DNA of 16,299 nt from Acidimicrobiia bacterium UBA5794 (GTDB taxonomy: Bacteria; Actinomycetota; Acidimicrobiia; Spongiisociales; UBA5794): positions 1-16,299 of the forward strand of contig DIDS01000013.1 of assembly GCA_002418265.1 (NCBI GenBank), given 5' to 3'. Shown one piece after another: positions 1-7,326 of the stretch (position 1 is the first letter of the stretch; the number at the start of each line of letters is the position of its first letter). The translations under genes were made by a program, and so were the position numbers. The notes under the pieces are model-generated. The model made no database searches. It was not told where the DNA came from and saw only the letters and a program-made list of their open reading frames with translations.

Positions 1-132
1 AATAACTAGACGGAAGTTACGTGGCGGGGGTGGATGAATCCTCGATGATCTTTGTTGCCTCATCGATCCGTGCTCGAGATTTTCACAAATAGCATGCCCG
101 CTCACGTCGTGGAGATTTGATTCGGCTGCGAC

Positions 133-161
133 TTGCGCGGTAGTAACTCCTTGTATACAGT
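133..161 (+). promoter_or_regulatory. Putative promoter of the ROK/sugar operon
   Basis: TTGCGC at 133-138 and TACAGT at 156-161 form a sigma70-like pair with a 17-base spacer, which would start transcription near 168, about 28 bases before the GTG at 196. The TTG of the -35 box is also the first possible start codon of the ROK reading frame; promoter use of this segment argues against translation from it. Inferred from sequence only. Confidence 0.45.
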
Positions 162-165
162 TACT
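142..165. promoter_or_regulatory. Palindromic operator, probably for the ROK repressor
   Basis: AGTAACT (142-148) and AGTTACT (159-165) are perfect inverted 7-base arms separated by 10 bases. The palindrome covers the proposed -10 box. A further AGTTAC lies at 172-177. A weaker pair, TAACT (3-7) and AGTTA (15-19) with a 7-base spacer, lies at the window edge. ROK repressors commonly autoregulate through such sites, so binding here would silence the whole operon; that link is inference. Confidence 0.5.
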
Positions 166-195
166 TCGGTAAGTTACGAAAAGAAAGATTCTGTA

Positions 196-1452
196 GTGCA
201 GTTCCCCGCCGATCGTCAACTCGTCAGATCGATCAATCGGTCCATGGTGCTTGGCGTAGTGCGCGAGAGGGGCCCCGTGAGCAAGGCAGACATCGCTCGC
301 GAAACCGGGCTCTCACAGGCCACTGTCGGGGCAATAGTGCCATTGCTGATCGAACGGGGGCTAGTGAGCGAGAGTGCTCCGGTGGTGTCCGGTGTCGGGC
401 GCCCACCGACTCTTCTTGAACTCGACCATGACTTCTACAACGTGGTCGGGCTCAAGTTGATGGAGGATCACATTGTTGCGGTCGTCACGGATCTTGAGGC
501 GCAGACGCTCGGCCAATGCGAGCTTCCCTTGTCGAATATCGACCCCGAATCTGTCGCCACCACAGCCGGCGCAGCTGTGGACCACCTTCTTCAGATATCC
601 GGATTGGGGCATAAGCGCATACTCGGAGTTGGTATCGGCATGGCAGGCGTCATCGACACAAGTCTCGGAATCTGTCGCAGCTCTCCGTTCCTCGGATGGC
701 AGGACGTTCCGATAGCGGCTCTCGTTGAAGGGCGGGTTGGAGTGCCAGTGCGCGTCGACAATGACACCAACACTCTCGCCCTGGCAGAGCGCTGGTTTGG
801 CGTTGGTCAGAAGTCGGACGACTTCATCCTTGTAACCCTTGGGCGAGGCGTCGGCCTCAGCGTTGTCGTCGGTGGGAGCGTGTACCGAGGCGCCCACGGT
901 GGTGCTGGCGAATTCGGCCATACCGTTATGAGTGACGGGGACGCGCCGTGCTCATGCGGAAATAGGGGTTGCCTCGAAGCCACGATCGGCGAGCCTGCCT
1001 TGCTTCGGCGAGCCCAAGACTTGGCGCAGGAGCACAAGATTCAAAAGCCAACAACCGCAGCGGAACTCTATGCAGCGGCGCCAGACGAGCAAGTCTTCTC
1101 AGATCTACTGGCAGGCGCAGGGACGCTGCTTGGGCGAGCCCTTGGGAACCTGATCAACCTCCTTGCCCCAGAACTGGTGGTCCTCAGCGGCGAAGGTGTC
1201 GACGCAGGCGAACAATTGCTCGGAGCAGTCAATGCCGAACTGGCTGTCCATGCTCATGAAGGCCTCCGCGGATCCTACGAGCTTGTTGTCGAGCCACTCA
1301 GCGATGAGGCGTGGGCACGGGGTGCCGCGAGTCTGGTCCTCGATGCCGTTTTTGAATCGCCCACCCGAAGCAGATCAACCCCTCTATGGGATTGGGACAA
1401 CTGGCAACCGACCGAACTGAAGGAACGAACAATGAAGGAGATGAGCCGATGA
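196..1452 (+). CDS. ROK-family transcriptional repressor of the sugar operon
   Basis: This is a 418-residue NagC/XylR-type regulator. The N-terminus (about residues 6-65) is a winged helix-turn-helix with the segment SKADIARETGLSQATV. The rest is a ROK sugar-kinase fold with the zinc motif H242, C252, C254, C259 (E-F-G-H, then CSCGNRGC). The DxGGTK phosphate loop of active kinases is absent, so it should sense sugar rather than phosphorylate it. The frame is open up to a TTG at 133, but that TTG lies in a good -35 box and a palindrome covers 142-165, so GTG 196 is preferred; its Shine-Dalgarno is weak. The C-terminal tail of about 30 residues is Trp/Thr rich and not typical. The stop overlaps the next ATG by four bases (ATGA). 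As the first gene of the operon it probably represses itself and the downstream transport and hydrolase genes until a glucose-type inducer binds. Confidence 0.85.
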   Translation: MQFPADRQLVRSINRSMVLGVVRERGPVSKADIARETGLSQATVGAIVPLLIERGLVSESAPVVSGVGRPPTLLELDHDFYNVVGLKLMEDHIVAVVTDLEAQTLGQCELPLSNIDPESVATTAGAAVDHLLQISGLGHKRILGVGIGMAGVIDTSLGICRSSPFLGWQDVPIAALVEGRVGVPVRVDNDTNTLALAERWFGVGQKSDDFILVTLGRGVGLSVVVGGSVYRGAHGGAGEFGHTVMSDGDAPCSCGNRGCLEATIGEPALLRRAQDLAQEHKIQKPTTAAELYAAAPDEQVFSDLLAGAGTLLGRALGNLINLLAPELVVLSGEGVDAGEQLLGAVNAELAVHAHEGLRGSYELVVEPLSDEAWARGAASLVLDAVFESPTRSRSTPLWDWDNWQPTELKERTMKEMSR

Positions 1453-2783
1453 AGAGAGCATCAACGAGTATGAGGATGGCACTTGTTGCCACTGCTCTGA
1501 TGTTGATAGCCGCAGCCTGTGGTGGTGCGGCCGACGACACAACGACCACAGATCCATCCGGGGCTACGACCACAGCGGCATCCGGAGCGACCACCACGCA
1601 GGCACCTGCAACAACTGCGGCGCCGCCGGAGCCAGCTACCGTGACGTACTGGCACACGATGAGCGACCCGGAGACGGCGCAGTTGGACAACGTCATTGCC
1701 GCATTTGAGGCGGTGAACCCGACGATCACCATCGAGCCGACTCGGTTCGCCTATGACGATTTCAAGGCTGCACTTTTGACGGGGCTCGCAGGCGACGCCG
1801 GACCCGATACGGCCAGGCTTGACATCATCTGGGTTCCTGAGTTCGCGAATCTCGGTGCTCTTCAGCAACTCGACGGCGTCATGCCAGGGTTCGATGAAAT
1901 CGCATCGCAAACGTTCCCCGGCCCACTTGCAACGAACTTCTGGGACGGCCACTATTACGGACTCCCACAGAACACCAACACGCAAGTTCTGCTTTGGAAC
2001 CGTGAGATGTTCGAAGCCGCCGGGGAGGACGGACCGCCAGAGACCCTCGAAGAGTTCGCGACGGTTGCATGTGCCCTGTCGGACGCACCGAACGAGAAGT
2101 ACGGTTTCGCACTTGGCGGGACATATTTCTGGGCACCCGCACCGGTGTTCTACTCGATGGGTGGCGAGGTTGTGGATGAAGACATCACCACTGCGACGGG
2201 CTACGTGAATGGTGCAGCAAGTGTCGAGGCTTTCACCATGCTCAACGACCTACACACCAGCGGATGCTTGTCACCCAACCTCCTGGGTGGCGGAATCGGC
2301 ACTGCCGATGGTCTTGCAACGGGCTCATACGCAATGATCACCGATGGCCCGTGGATGGTTGACATCTACGCAGGGAACTTCCCGGATTTTGAGGTCAACT
2401 TTGCGCTTGTGCCCACCAATGCAGCGGGTGAGACGAGTTCTGTAGTCGGCGGTGAGGACGTCGTGCTCTTCGTCGATTCCGACGTCACTGATGCGGCGAC
2501 GTTGTGGATGAGTTTCCTGATGAGCGAAGAATCACAGAAGATGATGGCTGAAGTCGGCGTGATTCCCACGCTGTCAGGGTTGATCGGAGACCCAGTCATG
2601 CCCGACTATTTCGATGTGTTCCTTGACCAACTGCAGACTGCCCAGGCAAGGGTTCCACACCCTGCATGGTCCGACATGGACAACGCTATCAACAACGCGT
2701 TCCAGCGCATGTTGAACGGTGACCAGACGCCGCAGGAGGCCCTCGACCAAGCAGCCGATGAGATCAACCAACTCCTTGGCTGA
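1449..2783 (+). CDS. ABC sugar transporter, extracellular solute-binding lipoprotein
   Basis: This 444-residue protein is a family 1 (MalE-like) solute-binding protein that captures oligosaccharide outside the membrane and hands it to the two permeases downstream. The start at ATG 1449 has AAGGAG eight bases upstream. The first 23 residues are a signal peptide (M-K-R, then a hydrophobic run) ending at I-A-A-A-C, with C24 as likely lipidation site; the -3 residue is Ala rather than the usual Leu. A low-complexity Thr/Ala/Pro linker of about 35 residues follows, then the binding-protein fold beginning at TVTYWHTMSDPET, with the family-typical DIIWVPEFANLGAL. Neighbouring GH66 and GH15 genes suggest alpha-1,6-glucan oligosaccharides as ligand; that is inference from context. 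A strong hairpin follows the stop and may raise transcript stability of this gene over the permeases. Confidence 0.9.
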   Translation: MKRASTSMRMALVATALMLIAAACGGAADDTTTTDPSGATTTAASGATTTQAPATTAAPPEPATVTYWHTMSDPETAQLDNVIAAFEAVNPTITIEPTRFAYDDFKAALLTGLAGDAGPDTARLDIIWVPEFANLGALQQLDGVMPGFDEIASQTFPGPLATNFWDGHYYGLPQNTNTQVLLWNREMFEAAGEDGPPETLEEFATVACALSDAPNEKYGFALGGTYFWAPAPVFYSMGGEVVDEDITTATGYVNGAASVEAFTMLNDLHTSGCLSPNLLGGGIGTADGLATGSYAMITDGPWMVDIYAGNFPDFEVNFALVPTNAAGETSSVVGGEDVVLFVDSDVTDAATLWMSFLMSEESQKMMAEVGVIPTLSGLIGDPVMPDYFDVFLDQLQTAQARVPHPAWSDMDNAINNAFQRMLNGDQTPQEALDQAADEINQLLG

Positions 2784-2796
2784 GATGACGATCGTC

Positions 2797-2830
2797 GACC
2801 CTGCCCCCCGCCAGAGCGGGGGGCAGGGTC
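2797..2830 (+). promoter_or_regulatory. Perfect 15-bp hairpin between binding-protein and permease genes
   Basis: The arms 2797-2811 (GACCCTGCCCCCCGC) and 2816-2830 are exact reverse complements, with a four-base CAGA loop and no T tract. It begins 14 bases after the binding-protein stop. The analogous spot between malE and malF in E. coli carries REP hairpins that protect the upstream mRNA, so a stabiliser or partial attenuator role is plausible. It also argues that the permease does not start at the ATG 2785. Confidence 0.75.
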
Positions 2831-2865
2831 GCGCTGCAAGACATTCTGGTCTTGGAGAGACGCCC

Positions 2866-3780
2866 GTGAGAGCACAGCCACCGCACCCCATTCTCAGATG
2901 GATTCGCCGGATGGGGACAGCCTGGCTATTTCTGATTCCTGGGGTCGCCCTGTTCGCGACGTTCGTCCTCGGGCCTCTGATCTTTTCGTTTCGGATCAGC
3001 TTCTACGACTGGAATATCATCAACTCGGGTGATTCGATCTGGGTTGGACTTGAAAACTACGCCAGAGCCTTGGGCGACCCCATTTTCCGTCGGGCCGTAC
3101 TGAACACCGCCGCATACGCGCTCGTCACGGTGCCAGCCCAGATCGCTCTCGGACTCGGTGTCGCGGTTCTCTTGAACCAGGCGATTCGAGGAAAGAGTCT
3201 GTTTCGGGTTCTCTACTATCTCCCGGTCATCACGCCGTGGGTGATCGTGAGCCTGATATTCGAGTTCATCTTCATTGGCCAGGGCGGTCTCGCAAACTAC
3301 TTCCTCAAGGATGTCCTTCACGTCACCGATCAGAACATCCGATGGCTCGCCGATCCCATTCTCACCTTCGTTCCCATCTTCTTGCTTGGCATATGGAAGG
3401 GAGTTGGCTGGACCGCAATCATTGCTCTCGCAGGTCTCCAAGCCATTCCTCGCGAGCTCCATGAGGCAAGCTCAGTTGACGGTGCAAGTCCTTGGGCACG
3501 CTTCAGATACATCACGTTGCCATTGATGCGTCCGACGCTCGTGTTCCTCACCGTGGTATTGACCATCGGCGGGTTTAACGCATACATATCCAACTTGCTC
3601 ATCACCAACGGCGGTGATCCCCTCGACAAGACCCACTTCATCCTGACACTGATGTACGAGGCAACTTTCACGAGGCTTGACTTCGGATACGGGGCGGCGA
3701 TCAGCTATCTACTCATGTTCTTCGTTCTTGTAATGAGCATCTTCCAGATCCAGCTTCTGCGCCGAAGGGTGGAGCTGTGA
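2866..3780 (+). CDS. ABC sugar transporter permease, MalF/UgpA type
   Basis: This is the first of two membrane subunits of the sugar importer, 304 residues from GTG 2866. An in-frame ATG at 2785 would add 27 residues, but those codons would run through the perfect hairpin and encode a low-complexity Arg/Gly/Gln stretch. The GTG has GGAGAG six bases upstream, and the resulting protein matches the usual 290-310 residue size. About six membrane segments are visible, the first being AWLFLIPGVALFATF. The EAA loop that docks on the ATPase reads HEASSVDGASPWARFRYITL, with the conserved G and the L-P at its end. The stop overlaps the next GTG (GTGA), indicating coupled translation with the second permease. 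Confidence 0.9.
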   Translation: MRAQPPHPILRWIRRMGTAWLFLIPGVALFATFVLGPLIFSFRISFYDWNIINSGDSIWVGLENYARALGDPIFRRAVLNTAAYALVTVPAQIALGLGVAVLLNQAIRGKSLFRVLYYLPVITPWVIVSLIFEFIFIGQGGLANYFLKDVLHVTDQNIRWLADPILTFVPIFLLGIWKGVGWTAIIALAGLQAIPRELHEASSVDGASPWARFRYITLPLMRPTLVFLTVVLTIGGFNAYISNLLITNGGDPLDKTHFILTLMYEATFTRLDFGYGAAISYLLMFFVLVMSIFQIQLLRRRVEL

Positions 3781-4622
3781 CAATCTCTCCACGAACCCGT
3801 TCCAGAGCAGCTCGCGCCTTCGTCTATGCCCTGCTCATCCTCGGCGTCGTGATCGTGACGCTACCGTTTTGGTACACCGTCGTCACATCTCTCAAGCCTC
3901 AGGCGTTCGTCTTTGAAATTCCCCCCCGACTCTGGCCATCACCAGCGACGATCAGCAACTACGTCGAGGCGCTCACGAAAGAGAACTTCGGGCTGTATTT
4001 CCTCAACTCGCTGTTCGTGGCAACGGTGGCGACAGGATTGACCGTTGTCATTGCAGCGATGATGGCATACGCCTTCGCACGGCTTGAGTTCCCAGGGAAG
4101 GAAGTGATCTTCTACGGACTTCTCCTTGGAATGATGATCCCGCCGGTGATGCTCATCATCCCGCAGTTCATCATCGCCAAGAACCTCCACCTTCTCGACT
4201 CGCTCACCGGTCTTATTGTTGTGTACATTTCCATGAACCTGTCGGTCCAAACGTTCCTTTTACGCGGGTTTTTCGAAGGGATTCCGAAATCGCTCGAGGA
4301 AGCCGCCTTGATCGATGGTGCCAGCCAGTGGGTCATCTTCCGCCGAATCGCACTGCCGCTCGTGCGACCCGGACTCGCGGTGGTCGCGATATTCACTTTC
4401 CTCTACAGCTGGGACGAGTTCCCGTGGGCGCACGTGGCGATCAAGGAGACGTCAAAGCGCACACTCCCGATAGGTATCGCCCTCTTTCAATCGGCGCACC
4501 TCACGGAGTGGGGACAGGTGTTCGCAGCATCGATCGTGGCGATCGTGCCGGTCGTCATCGTTTTTGCCGTGTTCCAGCGCCACTTCATCCGAGGTGACGT
4601 GGGTTCTGGGATGAAAGGATGA
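3777..4622 (+). CDS. ABC sugar transporter permease, MalG/UgpE type
   Basis: This is the second membrane subunit, 281 residues, starting at a GTG that overlaps the previous stop by four bases, with GGAG just upstream inside the previous gene. The N-terminal membrane helix (FVYALLILGVVIVTLPFWYT) is followed by the typical MalG arrangement of six helices. The EAA motif reads EEAALIDGASQWVIFRRIAL followed by P-L, and the following Y-S-W-D-E-F is common in this subfamily. It pairs with the upstream MalF-like protein and should contact the MsmK-like ATPase encoded at the operon's end. The gene overlaps the next start (ATGA). Confidence 0.9.
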   Translation: MTISPRTRSRAARAFVYALLILGVVIVTLPFWYTVVTSLKPQAFVFEIPPRLWPSPATISNYVEALTKENFGLYFLNSLFVATVATGLTVVIAAMMAYAFARLEFPGKEVIFYGLLLGMMIPPVMLIIPQFIIAKNLHLLDSLTGLIVVYISMNLSVQTFLLRGFFEGIPKSLEEAALIDGASQWVIFRRIALPLVRPGLAVVAIFTFLYSWDEFPWAHVAIKETSKRTLPIGIALFQSAHLTEWGQVFAASIVAIVPVVIVFAVFQRHFIRGDVGSGMKG

Positions 4623-6211
4623 CCGAATCCATGAAGATCCTGCCAGACAAAGGGTTCTACCGCATCGGCGAAACGGTCCAGATCAGGGCGAGAATCGATG
4701 GATCGGAAGGCGGCATGCTTGAGTGTCGCATCCTGCACCTTGCCGATGAGGTGGTGAAATTGTTGATGCCCATAGCTGCCAGCCAGGCTCCGCAAGATGT
4801 TGTTGTCCGATGGAATCCTCCAGACATCGTGTCGCGCGGCTACGGCGTGGAGGTCGAGCACATCGAACCGTCGGGCGTAGTCACACGTGGTTCGACAGCC
4901 TTCGACGTCCTTGAGGCGTGGACCAGTCGTCCTCGCTATGGATTTCTGAGCGATTTCTCGCCCAATCGGACTGATATCGCCACCACAGTGGCAGAACTGG
5001 CACGATTCCACATCAATGGCGTCCAGTTCTACGACTGGCATTATCGACATGACAACCCGCTTCCACCCACCGAGGTATTCCTCGATCCGTTGGGCAGGGA
5101 ACTGTCCATTCAGACGGTGCGTGATTTGATTGATGCAGCTTCCTCCAAGGGAATGGCGTCGATGGCTTACGTTGCCGTGTACGGCGCATCAATGGACTTC
5201 TGGCGTGAGAAACCTGAGTGGGCCCTCTGCGACGAACACGGTGAACCCCACATCTTTGAGGGTGACTTTCTTGGTCTCATGGATCCCACCAACGGTGGCG
5301 GCTGGGCGAATCACCTGCATGGACGCTGTGACGAAATAGTCGACTCCCTGCCTTTCGCGGGCATCCATATTGATCAGTACGGCGAGCCGAGAACAGCGTT
5401 CAACAGACGCGGCGAAGAGGTAAACCTGCCTGCAGCGTTTTCCGATTTTGTACGCGAACTCAAGAGACGGCGTCCGAACTCTCCCACCACCTTCAACGCG
5501 GTGAAGAACTGGCCCATCGACACACTTCTGCAGGCCCCCATGGACTTCTCGTATATCGAACTGTGGCCCGATATGCCAACGTACGGGGACATCGCAGAGG
5601 TGGTGGAGAACGCATACGTGGGTTCAGGACACAAACCCGTCGTGATAGCGCTCTACCTGCCAGCCGCACACGAGGTAAACATTCGTTTGGCGAACGCGCT
5701 CATCGCGGCTCATGGAGGATCCCGCATTGAGCTTGGTGAAGGCGGCCGTCTCCTCTCTGACCCCTACTTTCCGCTTCACGAAGCACTCTCCCCGAGGCTC
5801 AATGATTGGCTTCGGCGTAGCAGCGACTTCAGGGTTCGGTACGGGGAACTTCTGTGCTCGCCTGCCACGCCATCTCGTGCTGAGGTGCTTGTTCCAGACG
5901 GCGTCTGGACTGTTGTTCGCGAGGTCCCAGGCTGGCTGGTCATCAATCTTGTGAACATGTCGGACATCGCAGAGGCCCGTTGGGACGAAGAACACATGCC
6001 ACCTTCACCGCTTGGCCCAGTGTCGGTGGAGGTTCAGGCGGATCCCGGCGTCCGGGAAGTATGGGCAGCGAGTCCTGACGGACACGACCAAAGCCTTCAT
6101 CGGGTTGAGTGGCTCATGCACGACGGGTCGGTGCGGGTTTCTGTGCCGTCGTTGGAGATTTGGACAATGGTGGCTATCGAGTTCACATCTGAGGAGGGCG
6201 ACGGACAGTGA
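4619..6211 (+). CDS. Cytoplasmic GH66 family glycosidase, dextranase-like
   Basis: This 530-residue protein resembles glycoside hydrolase family 66, which contains endo-dextranases and cyclo-isomaltooligosaccharide glucanotransferases acting on alpha-1,6-glucans. An N-terminal beta domain (about 1-95, beginning LPDKGFYRIGETVQ) precedes a TIM barrel starting at RYGFLSDFSP. The barrel carries the likely nucleophile D252 in G-I-H-I-D-Q-Y-G and acid/base E314 in Y-I-E-L-W-P; these correspond to the Asp and Glu known for the family. The C-terminal 120 or so residues look like a beta-sandwich. There is no signal peptide, anchor or carbohydrate module, unlike typical secreted dextranases, so it probably works inside the cell on imported oligosaccharides. 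The start ATG 4619 overlaps the permease stop; M5 at 4631 is an alternative. Whether it hydrolyses or transfers cannot be told from sequence. Confidence 0.82.
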   Translation: MTESMKILPDKGFYRIGETVQIRARIDGSEGGMLECRILHLADEVVKLLMPIAASQAPQDVVVRWNPPDIVSRGYGVEVEHIEPSGVVTRGSTAFDVLEAWTSRPRYGFLSDFSPNRTDIATTVAELARFHINGVQFYDWHYRHDNPLPPTEVFLDPLGRELSIQTVRDLIDAASSKGMASMAYVAVYGASMDFWREKPEWALCDEHGEPHIFEGDFLGLMDPTNGGGWANHLHGRCDEIVDSLPFAGIHIDQYGEPRTAFNRRGEEVNLPAAFSDFVRELKRRRPNSPTTFNAVKNWPIDTLLQAPMDFSYIELWPDMPTYGDIAEVVENAYVGSGHKPVVIALYLPAAHEVNIRLANALIAAHGGSRIELGEGGRLLSDPYFPLHEALSPRLNDWLRRSSDFRVRYGELLCSPATPSRAEVLVPDGVWTVVREVPGWLVINLVNMSDIAEARWDEEHMPPSPLGPVSVEVQADPGVREVWAASPDGHDQSLHRVEWLMHDGSVRVSVPSLEIWTMVAIEFTSEEGDGQ

Positions 6212-7326
6212 ATCTGTATGACCGGAGCATCGAGATCATTCTGGGCAACCAGACATCGCATGGCGCGTATCTGGCTTCCCCCAGCTTTCCGACTTATCGG
6301 TATAGCTGGTTCAGAGATGGCTCGTTCATCGCGTACGCCATGGACGTCGTAGGCGAACACGACAGCGCGGCGAGGTTTCACGATTGGGTGGCGGCGACCG
6401 TCGGAAAGCGTGAAGATTCGATACGCCGCGCAGTCATTGACGCTTCGAATGGGGCGCCGCTCGCGCCAGCCGACGTCCTCCACACGCGCTACACGGCCGA
6501 AGGCAACGAAGCCGAGGAGAATTGGCCGAACTTCCAACTCGATGGCTTCGGCACGTGGCTGTGGGCCCTCGGCGAACACATCAGAACGTCCGGACGACAG
6601 CAGACGGAAGAGGTGCGATCAGCGGCCACCCTTGTCGTGGACTATCTGACAGCTCTCTGGGATCGACCATGCTACGACTGTTGGGAGGAGTTCCCGGAGG
6701 ATGTCCACCCCCATACGCTTGCTGCCATCTTCGGGGGCCTCTCATCCCATCAGGCCACGAGCGGGGTCGACCATCAAGCAACTCTGGCCTTGATCGCCGA
6801 GCGGATCCATTCCGATGCGAGCGGCAAGAAGCACTTTGTTAAGTTTCGTAGCTCCGACGATGTTGACGCAAGTCTGCTGGGCTTGTCAGTGCCGTATCGC
6901 GTCGTGAGCCCAGACGATCCGATGATGCTGTCCACCGCAGCACGAATCGACGACACTCTGCGAGTCGGCGGGGGCGTCCGCAGATACCTGGCCGACACGT
7001 ACTACGGGGGGGGTGAGTGGATACTGCTCACCTGCTGGTTGGCCTGGTATCACTTTGAGCGCGGTGCACATGAAGAGGGACGCTCCCTTCTGCAGTGGGT
7101 GGAGGCACAGGTCACTGAGGATGGCTACCTCCCCGAACAAATCCCGAGAAACCTGAATGACCCATCGTCGTACGAGCCATGGCGTGAGCGTTGGGGCGAG
7201 ATAGCGACGCCGTTGCTCTGGTCACACGCGATGTATCTCGTGTGCGAGACGCTCAACCGACAAGCCATCGAGGCAATGAATGGATCATCGCTTGCTCGCC
7301 ACGAAACTCCCGAGGAGGAACTCTGA
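6208..7326 (+). CDS. GH15 family glucosidase (glucoamylase/glucodextranase-like), catalytic domain only
   Basis: This 372-residue protein is an (alpha/alpha)6-barrel enzyme of glycoside hydrolase family 15, which removes glucose from non-reducing ends. Recognisable parts are Y-S-W-F-R-D-G near residue 34, NEAEENWPNFQLDGFGTWLW, the general acid E160 in C-W-E-E, and the general base E310 in G-Y-L-P-E-Q. Bacterial GH15 enzymes are usually 600 residues or more with an N-terminal beta-sandwich; that domain is missing here. There is no signal peptide. The GTG start overlaps the GH66 stop and has GAGGAGGG nine bases upstream. Paired with a dextranase-like enzyme, it probably finishes isomalto-oligosaccharides to glucose in the cytoplasm; a specificity for alpha-1,6 rather than alpha-1,4 bonds is inference. 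A run of eight G residues at 7006-7013 encodes G-G-G and is intact. Confidence 0.82.
   Translation: MNLYDRSIEIILGNQTSHGAYLASPSFPTYRYSWFRDGSFIAYAMDVVGEHDSAARFHDWVAATVGKREDSIRRAVIDASNGAPLAPADVLHTRYTAEGNEAEENWPNFQLDGFGTWLWALGEHIRTSGRQQTEEVRSAATLVVDYLTALWDRPCYDCWEEFPEDVHPHTLAAIFGGLSSHQATSGVDHQATLALIAERIHSDASGKKHFVKFRSSDDVDASLLGLSVPYRVVSPDDPMMLSTAARIDDTLRVGGGVRRYLADTYYGGGEWILLTCWLAWYHFERGAHEEGRSLLQWVEAQVTEDGYLPEQIPRNLNDPSSYEPWRERWGEIATPLLWSHAMYLVCETLNRQAIEAMNGSSLARHETPEEEL

Noticed and set aside
133..195. N-terminal extension of the ROK regulator from TTG 133
   Set aside because: The stretch contains a -35 box, -10 box and palindrome, and has no family similarity; GTG 196 is a better start, though not proven.
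361..921. 186-codon minus-strand open frame inside the ROK gene
   Set aside because: Its sequence lacks any recognisable domain and lies wholly opposite conserved ROK motifs.
1461..1985. 174-codon minus-strand open frame inside the binding-protein gene
   Set aside because: Arg/Cys-rich translation opposite a Thr/Ala-rich linker; a shadow of codon bias.
2785..2865. Permease start at ATG 2785
   Set aside because: It would translate a perfect 15-bp hairpin into low-complexity sequence, while GTG 2866 has a good ribosome site and gives the normal length.
7006..7013. Run of eight G as a programmed frameshift site in the GH15 gene
   Set aside because: The zero frame encodes the expected conserved Y-Y-G-G-G-E-W and continues to the catalytic base, so no frameshift is needed.
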